DNA from: CAYLPU01 sp964385635
GTDB taxonomy: Bacteria; Chloroflexota; Anaerolineae; B4-G1
Reading direction: 5' to 3'
Length of the DNA: 64,000 nucleotides
Assembly (NCBI GenBank): GCA_964385635.1
Contig: CAYLPU010000012.1
Location: 1-64,000, forward strand
Below the pieces are notes generated by a model. That model saw only the letters and a program-made list of their open reading frames with translations. It was not told the DNA's origin and did no database searches. Every line of letters starts with the position of its first letter. Within the stretch, counting starts at the first letter, position 1. This document shows, piece by piece, positions 43,451 to 53,380 of the stretch. A program made the position numbers and the translations under genes.

Positions 43451-44815
43451 CTACCGCAACCCCTGGATCTCGAAGGAATACCCCAGCAGCGCCAGCAGCG
43501 CGGCCGCAGCATCAGGCTTTTCGTACTGCAGCTCGATCACCTGCGTCTCGCCCGGCCCGATCGTCCAGGGTAGCGGCGGGGCTGCTGTACGCAAGTCGCT
43601 CATCCCGGCGCTGGAGGTAAGACTGATCTCGTTCAGCCCTACTGTGAACGGCCCGACCCCTGTGTTTCGTACTTCCCCCTCAATGACTAACACGTCGCCG
43701 TCGAGGAAGACGTCGGTGATGCCCACCTCGGCCTGGCCAGCCAAGGCTGGCCCCGTCTCTGCTTCGTAGGGAATACTCACGCTGGCTCGCAACTCCGAAC
43801 CAGGCCACGGGCTGAAGATCCAGATAAGTGTGGGGCCAGCGAGCGTCTCCGGCACCAGGTAGCCAGCCGTGCCCGTCACCGTAGCACCGGGGCCGATTTC
43901 CCCACTGAGCGGGCCGTGTTCCCCCACAGCGCTGGCCGCAGGCGAAAGCAGGTACCCGTTCCCCACGCCGTCCTGCAACTGCATAGCGAAGGCATCGGCT
44001 TTGAGCACCGTCGTGCCCACGTTTTCGACCGAGAACTCCACCAGGTAGTGCATCGTCCCAGGCGAGAGGCCAGACCCGCCGGTCTCGGCGTGGCCGCTGA
44101 TGACCGTCACCTGCGCTTCGCCCACGCGCACCGGCTGGCCCGGTTGGGCCAGCGTCCCCGAGGGTGGCTGAACCGGCTCCGTCTCGGCGACGTAGTCAGC
44201 CGTACCGATCTGCCAGGTGTCATCCTGCCTTTCCAGGACCAACGTCACGCGGGGTCGCAACTGCTCGAAGACACTTGCCTCATTTGCTGCCACCTCCCGC
44301 CGCTCAACGAAACGGAAGAAAAGCACCACGCCGTTGGAGAGGCGCATCTTGATCTCATCTCCGGGTCTCAGCCCGGCCAGCAGCGCCTCGTTCTCCGGCG
44401 TCGGGTCCAGTCCCACGACGTAGTTGACCACCGTGCCACAGGCCCAGGCGGCTGCCTCTGGATAGCCCGATGGGTAGGCCCATCCTTCCTCCTCGGGCAC
44501 GATCGCCACGACGGGAAATGATGCGCTGGCTACCGTAAGTGAGATGGGGAGAGGCACAGCCACCTGCAGATCGCCGCTGCTGATGATCGTTTCGCAACTT
44601 GGGGGAGGTACAGGGGAGGTGGAGACGGTAGGGGTGAGTTTGATCACCTCCAGGGGCATGCCGGGGTTTGTTTCACCGCCGGGGAACGCCCCCCGCAGCC
44701 CAAGGAAAAGAATCAGCACCACGGCGGTCAGCAAGAGGAGCGTGCCGCCGACAATGGGAACGACCAGCAGACAACTGCGTCGCGGTGGTCTGGCCTTAGG
44801 TGTTGATTCAGTCAT
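43451..44815 (-). CDS. Single-TM extracytoplasmic protein with two beta domains
   Basis: About 454 residues. A TM helix near 15-40 follows a Pro/Arg-rich start. A variable middle domain (90-220) and two DUF4352-like immunoglobulin-type regions (SVENVGTTVLKADAFAMQLQDG and GEVRNTGVGPFTVGLNEISLT) follow. ATG 44815 is taken. It is convergent with parB, with only 36 bases between and no obvious terminator. It lies 25 bases after the PPC-domain gene, suggesting co-transcription. Function unknown. Confidence 0.7.
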   Translation of the reverse strand: MTESTPKARPPRRSCLLVVPIVGGTLLLLTAVVLILFLGLRGAFPGGETNPGMPLEVIKLTPTVSTSPVPPPSCETIISSGDLQVAVPLPISLTVASASFPVVAIVPEEEGWAYPSGYPEAAAWACGTVVNYVVGLDPTPENEALLAGLRPGDEIKMRLSNGVVLFFRFVERREVAANEASVFEQLRPRVTLVLERQDDTWQIGTADYVAETEPVQPPSGTLAQPGQPVRVGEAQVTVISGHAETGGSGLSPGTMHYLVEFSVENVGTTVLKADAFAMQLQDGVGNGYLLSPAASAVGEHGPLSGEIGPGATVTGTAGYLVPETLAGPTLIWIFSPWPGSELRASVSIPYEAETGPALAGQAEVGITDVFLDGDVLVIEGEVRNTGVGPFTVGLNEISLTSSAGMSDLRTAAPPLPWTIGPGETQVIELQYEKPDAAAALLALLGYSFEIQGLR

Positions 44816-44840
44816 AGGCACCCTTCCATCCCATTGTGGA

Positions 44841-46622
44841 TCAGGGCGCTCCTCCCGGGAGCGGCTGGGGCGGGACGCGCAGGTAGATGCTGGATCCCTC
44901 GCCGGTCACCAGTTGGCTGAACCCGAAGAAGGGAACACTCACACGCACTGGGCCGGAACTAGCGACGGTGAACTCCAGGTTGCCTTGCTCGTCGGTGAAG
45001 CCCTGGGCCAGCAGTTGGTTGGTGGCGACCTCGTAGGCCTGGGCCGAGATGCCGGCGATGCCCTCTCCTGCGCCGGGCTGGTGGTCGCCGTTACCGTCGT
45101 AGTAGACCAGCAGGCTAATGGGGACAAAACGAGGGGCCGGCGTCGTGACAGAGACCGGTGTCGGGGTAGTCAACGGGCGCACCGTGATGTTCTCGGAGGG
45201 GGTGGGGCTGGCGATGGACGGGCCTGACGGCGTGGGAGTGGCGGCCTGCGAGTCTGGCGTCGGGGTAGCAGCCTGCGGATCTGGCGTCCCGGTGATCGTA
45301 GGGGTACCGGTCTCGCCGGGCACCCGCATGTCGCAACGCAGCGTGTAGTTGCTGTTATATATGTCGCTTGGGGTGCGATCGCCGGTTCCTACCAGCAGGT
45401 ACAGCCAACCTTCATAGGTGGCGTAGTAGGAGAAAAAACTGTTGTAGTTCCCCGTCTCGACGTCGTCGTTGCCGCCGATCGCGTCGTCCCACGAAGGGCC
45501 GCTGAACACGATCATGTTGGGGTCCACGCCGGGGGACAGGTCCGACGTGGCGCACTCAAAGAGAAATCCAGGTTTGACCCAGGTCCTGAAGAAATCGTTG
45601 TCCACCCCACCAAGGGGCGGGACCAGGTTGAAGGTCTTGGACTCGTTGACAGGGATGACGCAGGCGTATTCAAAGTCGGAGTTGTCCTCGCAACTGTCGG
45701 CCTTGGAGTCGACGTTGGCAGGCGTGGACGAAGGATCGGGAGACGGCCCACTGACCTTTTCCATGGTCAGATCGTAACTGCCGACAGTGGCGACTTTATT
45801 GGTGACGCGGATGTAATAGTACCCCTCGTACTTGGCCTCCCACTTGATCTTAGAGGCATAGCCGCCCGCTCCGTCGTCGTTTTTTGCCTTCATCTCGTTG
45901 TTCCGGTCGTAGATCCACACTAGCGTGTCGGCGTCGTTCAAGTCGCTGGTCGTGACCTGGTACCACTTGCCATCCTTGGCCCAGAACGTGAACCAGTCCT
46001 CATCACCGGCAGGGGCAAAGGTGGCGTTCCCCAGCGTGACCGATGTCTGAACCGTCATGGTGTACACCTGATCGAAACTGTCGTTTTGCTCGTAACTGTC
46101 CTCTCCGGGAATCGGAGTGGACGTCGGGGCCGGAGTGTTGGTGGAGGGAGGGATGTATTGCTCGACGACGTCCAGCACGTATAAAGTCGTCTCTGTTATC
46201 AACGCCGAATCGTGTTTCTCGACCTTCAGGTAGTAGATATCACCCGTCGCATCCCAAGACTGCTCTACGTAGCTGGTCGAAGCAGAACTACAAGACATCT
46301 CGGCACAGCTGTCAGTGTGCACACAGAGCCGTATGCTGAACTCCGCCGGCCCCACAGAAGCACGGCCGATGTATGACACTCCCGGCTGCGTTGTCATATA
46401 GAACCAATCCGTGTCTGTAATCGGATTGATGGCCCCCTGCACCGCTGCAGCAAGACCGATCTCATTTGCCTGGCTACAACTGTTGTTCGGCTCACTCTCA
46501 CTTGTCGCCTGCATCAACGGCGCAGCCTGTGAAAGCCCATGGTCAGTCATCATGGAGACCGTGATCAGCAGCAGCGCCGTGCTTGCCACAGCCACTAGAA
46601 GCACAACATGTGCACGTCTCAT
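44841..46622 (-). CDS. Secreted protein with pre-peptidase (PPC) domains
   Basis: A protein of about 593 residues. The N-terminal signal (VVLLVAVASTALLLITV, cleaved near residue 30) is followed by at least three PPC-like beta domains (starts SEPNNSCSQANEIG about 45, GEDSYEQNDSFDQVYTM about 155, SKADSCEDNSDFEYAC about 275). A Thr/Pro linker (GTPDPQAATPTPDSQ) and a C-terminal SdrD-B-like domain (YYDGNGDHQPGAGEGIAG) close it. No protease domain is present, so it is likely a surface or secreted binding protein. ATG 46622 has GGAGGG upstream. Confidence 0.85.
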   Translation of the reverse strand: MRRAHVVLLVAVASTALLLITVSMMTDHGLSQAAPLMQATSESEPNNSCSQANEIGLAAAVQGAINPITDTDWFYMTTQPGVSYIGRASVGPAEFSIRLCVHTDSCAEMSCSSASTSYVEQSWDATGDIYYLKVEKHDSALITETTLYVLDVVEQYIPPSTNTPAPTSTPIPGEDSYEQNDSFDQVYTMTVQTSVTLGNATFAPAGDEDWFTFWAKDGKWYQVTTSDLNDADTLVWIYDRNNEMKAKNDDGAGGYASKIKWEAKYEGYYYIRVTNKVATVGSYDLTMEKVSGPSPDPSSTPANVDSKADSCEDNSDFEYACVIPVNESKTFNLVPPLGGVDNDFFRTWVKPGFLFECATSDLSPGVDPNMIVFSGPSWDDAIGGNDDVETGNYNSFFSYYATYEGWLYLLVGTGDRTPSDIYNSNYTLRCDMRVPGETGTPTITGTPDPQAATPTPDSQAATPTPSGPSIASPTPSENITVRPLTTPTPVSVTTPAPRFVPISLLVYYDGNGDHQPGAGEGIAGISAQAYEVATNQLLAQGFTDEQGNLEFTVASSGPVRVSVPFFGFSQLVTGEGSSIYLRVPPQPLPGGAP

Positions 46623-46665
46623 CGGCACATCCCTCCTGGCCGGGCGTGTTCTTCCGCACCGGGAT

Positions 46666-46708
46666 AAAAGCCGCACTTTGCTCCGGCTGGATCGCCAGAT
46701 CCAGCCGC
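46666..46708. repeat. Dispersed hairpin repeat, copy 2
   Basis: AAAGCCGCACTTTGCTCC, GGCTGGATC, loop GCCA, GATCCAGCC. Apart from two bases and the inverted loop, it matches copy 1 at 40024-40068. Confidence 0.75.
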
Positions 46709-46794
46709 TGAACGACGGATTTGGCAATCCATCGCGAGCGCAGGCGTCACTCTTATCACAATGGGTTCCTCCCTAAGGCACTCCAGCCAAGATT

Positions 46795-46823
46795 ACTATA
46801 CCACAAACAACGTGATACTTCAA
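46795..46823 (-). promoter_or_regulatory. Promoter of the PPC-domain gene
   Basis: On the minus strand TTGAAG (46818-46823), 17-base spacer, TATAGT (46795-46800). The leader to 46622 contains the hairpin repeat copy 2. A G/C hairpin GGGGGTC/GACCCCC lies near 46874-46890. Confidence 0.55.
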
Positions 46824-46917
46824 GCGGCGCTGCGGCCCTTCCAGTCAGGCCTGATTGGTGGTTGGCCCAAGCCGGGGGTCGCAGACCCCCTCCGAGCCTA
46901 ATGTGTAGTGACGCCTG

Positions 46918-47322
46918 TCAGGTCTTGCGGAAAAGCCGCCGCACGTCTTTGCGGTTGAGATACCACCACGCCGGGAGCAGCACGATCACCGCCTCGGCCG
47001 CGTTCAGCGCCCCCAGGCTGAGACTCAGCCGGCTGGCTCGCAGGCGCGGCCACAGGACGACGACGTTGATCAGCGTCAGCCCGAAGTAGACGCTGCATAA
47101 GGTCAACGTGAGCCAACGCGCCCACTCCCGCAGCCTCAACAGCCCGACGGCGCTGATGAGAAGCATCACCATCACCAGGAGACCCGGCAGCCATCCGGTC
47201 AGGCCCGGCGACTCCCCCCCTGGCAAGCCGCCGACGATCAGCCATGACCCAGCGCGCAGCGCCATGATCAGCAGGAGCGCGCTGACGAGCATCAACCCCA
47301 GAGGCCGCTTCGACGCCGCCAT
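46918..47322 (-). CDS. Small membrane protein, four helices
   Basis: A 134-residue protein with four predicted transmembrane helices (about 8-28, 40-60, 68-95, 108-125) and a basic tail RKDVRRLFRKT. No family recognised. GGGAGGTAACG precedes the ATG at 47322. Its start is 2 bases after the era stop, so it is likely in the era operon. Confidence 0.7.
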   Translation of the reverse strand: MAASKRPLGLMLVSALLLIMALRAGSWLIVGGLPGGESPGLTGWLPGLLVMVMLLISAVGLLRLREWARWLTLTLCSVYFGLTLINVVVLWPRLRASRLSLSLGALNAAEAVIVLLPAWWYLNRKDVRRLFRKT

Positions 47323-47324
47323 CG

Positions 47325-48311
47325 TTACCTCCCACGTATGTCATACCCCAGACGACGCAGTTCCCTCTCATCCCGCCGCCAGCCCTTGCGCACCTTGACC
47401 CACAGGTCGAGGTAGATCCGGCCGCCGGTCATACGCTCGATCTCCCCTCGCGCCCCCGACCCGATCTGGCGCAACATCTGTCCCCGCCGGCCGATGACAA
47501 TACTCTTCTGGGATTCCCTTTCGACGAAGACATTGGCCGCCACGTAGACCACGCCGTTTTCCCGCTCCTTGAATTCCTCCACGACGACGGCCACAGCGTG
47601 GGGCACCTCCTGGCGGGTGTGGCGCAACACCTGCTCGCGGATCAACTCGGCGGCGACCTCCCGCTCGGTCTGGTCGGTGACCTGGTCGCCCGGGTAGTAG
47701 CGCGGCCCCTCCGGGAGCGCAGCGATAATCATGGCCAGCAGTTTGTCCAGATTCACCCCCTGGGTGGCGACGGTCATCATCCACCCCCCTCCCCGGCCCT
47801 CCCCCACGGGGGGAGGGATCGGATCGCGGCAATAGGGTGCCAGTTTCCAATACAGTTCGGTATAGTGCTCGACATTCTTCGCCGGCAGCAGGTCCATCTT
47901 GTTGAGCACCAGTATGACCGGGGCCTGAGTATACTCTTGAATCAGCCCCGCGATCATCCGGTCCTCGTCGGTGGGCATCACCGAGACATCCACCATAAAC
48001 AGCACCACGTCGGCGTCGGGGATGGCGCGAGTAGCCGTGGCGACCATGGCCCGGCCCAACTTATGGCGGGGCCGGTGGAGGCCGGGGGTGTCCACGAAGA
48101 TGACCTGGGCATCCCGGTCTTCAAGCGTGAGGATGCCCAGGATGCGGCTGCGGGTGGTCTGCGGCTTGGGTGAGACAATAGCCACCTTCTGCCCCACGAG
48201 TCGGTTCATCAGCGTGGACTTGCCAACGTTGGGCCGCCCGACGACCGCCACGAAGCCGGAGCGGTGGCCCGAAGGTGTCTCGTCAAGACTGTAGGATTCT
48301 GTTTCAGTCAT
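47325..48311 (-). CDS. era: GTPase Era
   Basis: A 328-residue ribosome-assembly GTPase that binds 16S rRNA. G1 is GRPNVGKSTL, G2 TTRSRI, G3 DTPGLHRPRHKLG, G4 NKMDLLP; KH domain at the C-terminus has GRRGQMLRQIG. ATG 48311 is chosen with AGGAGT 6 bases upstream. A G/C palindrome read in frame (about residues 165-176) sits between G4 and the G5 region, where the usual SAL motif is replaced by TVATQG. The insertion is likely on a surface loop but may affect G5. Confidence 0.94.
   Translation of the reverse strand: MTETESYSLDETPSGHRSGFVAVVGRPNVGKSTLMNRLVGQKVAIVSPKPQTTRSRILGILTLEDRDAQVIFVDTPGLHRPRHKLGRAMVATATRAIPDADVVLFMVDVSVMPTDEDRMIAGLIQEYTQAPVILVLNKMDLLPAKNVEHYTELYWKLAPYCRDPIPPPVGEGRGGGWMMTVATQGVNLDKLLAMIIAALPEGPRYYPGDQVTDQTEREVAAELIREQVLRHTRQEVPHAVAVVVEEFKERENGVVYVAANVFVERESQKSIVIGRRGQMLRQIGSGARGEIERMTGGRIYLDLWVKVRKGWRRDERELRRLGYDIRGR
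47783..47817. repeat. In-frame palindromic element in era
   Basis: CCCTCCCCC (47797-47805), AC, then GGGGGAGGG (47809-47817), flanked by another C-rich run. It is read as PPPVGEGRGGG in Era. Confidence 0.75.
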
Positions 48312-48360
48312 CATACTCCTATCTGGACAAGGAGACAAGGGGACAAGGAGACCAAGAGAT

Positions 48361-48505
48361 CTACTGTGGTGCTCCAATCACCCACTGCTCCGGATGGCAG
48401 ATCATTGTCACCAGTTTTCCCAAGACGTTGTCGTAGGTCGCATACAGTTCGCGTGCGATAGTGGGGTCAAGGTAGCCGCACTTGACAGCAAATTCCAGCT
48501 CCCCC
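48361..48505 (-). pseudogene. 3' remnant of a four-helix-bundle protein gene
   Basis: Reads ELEFAVKCGYLDPTIARELY then a helix ending WVIGAPQ and a TAG at 48361-48363. This matches the C-terminal helix of the small four-helix-bundle (23S intervening-sequence-type) proteins. The upstream part is missing; the frame runs directly into the yhhQ 3' end, so a deletion or insertion has fused the two. Confidence 0.55.
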
Positions 48506-49132
48506 TCACCCTCTCTCCGGCACAAGATAGATCCCCGGCAAACTCAGCAGCGTGACCGCCCCCTTGACGAGGATGTTGGCCCAGAAGATGGACCATACCG
48601 TGGCAGCGGGCAACTGGCCCCCGAACGCGCCCCAGCAGAAGATCAGGCTATCGAGCGGCACACTGATCGAGTTACTGACCAGCACCCGCGCCCACTGGTA
48701 GCGACGCGTGACCCGCGTGACCCACAGGTGGTAAACCTCGGTGTCGGTGAACTCGCTGACGATCTCGGCGACGATGGAGGCGACGACGATGCGCCACACG
48801 GGGGTGAGCACGGCGGCGAACTCCCGCTGCAGCGACCAGGTGGGGTCGGGCGGGAGCCAGGCGGCGAAGGCGAACATGCCGGCCATCAGCAGGTTGACCA
48901 CGCCAGCGGCGACGATGACGGCGCGGGCGGCGGCCCGTCCGAGTTGTTTGTGCACCAGGTCGCGCAGCGTGAAGGTGAAGGGGTAGACGAAGGTGCCGGC
49001 GTCTATGCTGAAACCGGCCACCAGCGCGATCTTGAGGCTCAACACGTCGGAGAGCATCTGTGCGGCGGTGTAGGCGGCGACGACGAGGACACCCGCGATT
49101 GTGAGAGAGGTGGCACTGTCAGAACGGTTCAT
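48506..49132 (-). CDS. yhhQ: Queuosine precursor transporter, YhhQ/VUT family
   Basis: A 208-residue membrane protein with about six helices. SLKIALVAGFSIDAGTFVYPFTFTLRDLV is the family hallmark; the DLVHKQLGR loop and the EIVSEFTDTEVY segment complete it. Members import queuine or preQ0-like bases. ATG 49132 is chosen; a longer start to 49198 lacks conservation. No preQ1 riboswitch was recognised upstream. The 3' end abuts a gene remnant. Confidence 0.88.
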   Translation of the reverse strand: MNRSDSATSLTIAGVLVVAAYTAAQMLSDVLSLKIALVAGFSIDAGTFVYPFTFTLRDLVHKQLGRAAARAVIVAAGVVNLLMAGMFAFAAWLPPDPTWSLQREFAAVLTPVWRIVVASIVAEIVSEFTDTEVYHLWVTRVTRRYQWARVLVSNSISVPLDSLIFCWGAFGGQLPAATVWSIFWANILVKGAVTLLSLPGIYLVPERG

Positions 49133-49198
49133 TTGCTGGATATTTGATGTTGATGCCTCGCACCGGGAGTCGGTCACTGGACCAAAAAGAACGACCAA

Positions 49199-49483
49199 CT
49201 ATGGCATCATCTGCTGGTAGCCTGAATGGCTTCGGCCATGACCACTCTCCAAATCGCATAACTCGGCTTCCAATGGGAAGACCTTGTAACGCCCAAGTTC
49301 CAACAAAAATTCCACTCGCGGCATACCAGCAAGTTCGGCAGCGCGACCAGAAGAGAGGCGACCTAACTCATACAGTTTGACAGCGACCAGGATGCGTAAT
49401 TCACGGGCGAAGGTAATTTCATCTGTTTTTTCTGCCAGCAGCACCTTTTCTGGCACGTTGATCACAATTTGTCGAGTAGTCAT
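49199..49483 (-). CDS. UPF0175-family antitoxin-like protein, orphan
   Basis: A 94-residue protein. The IVINVPEKVLLAEKTDEITFARELRILVAVKLYELGRLSSGRAAELAGMPR pattern matches UPF0175, DNA-binding proteins that often pair with DUF3368/PIN toxins. No toxin follows; the next gene is yhhQ. The C-terminus (about 80-94) is unlike the family, so the gene may be fused to leftover sequence. ATG 49483 is chosen for the conserved MTTRQIVINVP start. Confidence 0.72.
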   Translation of the reverse strand: MTTRQIVINVPEKVLLAEKTDEITFARELRILVAVKLYELGRLSSGRAAELAGMPRVEFLLELGRYKVFPLEAELCDLESGHGRSHSGYQQMMP

Positions 49484-49794
49484 CTTCCACCTCTGTATAT
49501 TCTGTGCGTATATTGGGAGCCTACGTAACGCCCCTGGTACTCCCACCCCCGTCCTCGGGAGAACGAGGCGTCACACCACTGCCCGGAGCCTTCATCTCGA
49601 GAGATACTGTTTGGGTAATCCGTGATCCTACTGATGCTCCGAGCCTCGTTGATTCTATTTGCGAAAATCTTGTTCTTTTGCAGCAGCGACCGCGCCTCGC
49701 GCGATTTTTCCCTAGGGAGGGGGCGCGCCCCCTCCCCAGACCCCTCCCCCCAGAGTCCAGATACCAGAGCCCCAGAGGCCAGAGGGACCAGAGA
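49484..49794. other. Gene-free stretch with 22-bp palindrome and CCAGAG heptads
   Basis: No convincing gene. GGGAGGGGGCG and its exact complement form a 22-bp perfect palindrome at 49715-49736. A 7-base-like CCAGAGN repeat (about 49755-49797) leads right into the stop codon of the next gene on the minus strand. Confidence 0.6.
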
Positions 49795-52680
<2,886 letters not shown>

Positions 52681-52743
52681 CACGGACCACCTCCCAGAGA
52701 ACAACGATATATGGGGGCAGTGTACACCAGCCCCGCCTCCCTG

Positions 52744-53172
52744 TCAAACGCGGCTTGAAAGCCTTGCTTCAGCCACCAGATCGTCCCCTGCATCCAACAC
52801 CGCTGCAAACTGCCGGGGCGTGACGATCAGGACGCCATGATAGGAACCTGTCCCCAGCAGGTGCCTGTCGCCCGAGACGATATATTCGGCACGTCCCTCT
52901 AATGCACAGACCAGGAACAGGTCATCTGTCGGGTCGGCACTCCTGCGCACCTCGTACAGCCCAGCCACCACTTCGGCGTCGGTGCTCAACGAGTCGACAA
53001 CCACCGCGATGTCGTCCTCGGTCAGGTTGTACCGGCCGCATATCCGCGGATAGCGCAAGACGTGCGTTACCTCGGCAATGATGTCCTCCGAAGTGACCAT
53101 GGTGAACTGGCCTGCATACCAGGCTTCCAATAAACGACGCGGTGCGCCGTGAGGGGCAATGACGCCGCTCAC
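52744..53172 (-). pseudogene. PIN-domain toxin truncated at its 5' end
   Basis: The remaining frame reads VSGVIAPHGAPRRLLEAWYAGQ then VTSEDIIAEVTHVL and SADPTDDLFLVCALEG, the body of a COG1569-type PIN toxin of a TA system. The first ~10 residues, which carry the catalytic Asp of the LDTNV motif, are absent and replaced by dispersed-repeat sequence from about 53173. Translation could start from an upstream codon inside the repeat, but the product would lack the first acidic residue. No antitoxin is adjacent. Confidence 0.7.
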
Positions 53173-53252
53173 CCTGAGCGACCTGCCCTGAACACAGTGA
53201 AGGGAAGTGAAGGGTCTCCACATGTAACATAAGGAGATTCTTCGCTACGCTC
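53173..53252. repeat. Dispersed repeat (SVAKNL-encoding type)
   Basis: On the minus strand it begins ATTCTGAGCGTAGCG and its translation gives SVAKNLL, a wording common to a widely dispersed bacterial repeat. It ends at the truncated PIN gene. Confidence 0.55.
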
Positions 53253-53334
53253 AGAATGACGATCAACCATCAGGGCGACTCTCGCGGTACTGCCAAAAAA
53301 GGGCCCGCCCCCATCCAAGAGCAAGCCCCTCCTG

Positions 53335-53380
53335 CTACTCCCTACTCCCTACTCCCTACTCCCTACTCCCTACTCCCTAC
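53335..53380. repeat. Heptanucleotide repeat CTACTCC x6 at fusA stop
   Basis: Six exact CTACTCC units and a partial copy. The fusA stop (TAG, complement of 53377-53379) is formed by the last partial unit. Confidence 0.9.

Noticed and set aside
49133..49198. preQ1 riboswitch before yhhQ
   Set aside because: No recognisable preQ1 aptamer core; the leader is short and unstructured by eye.
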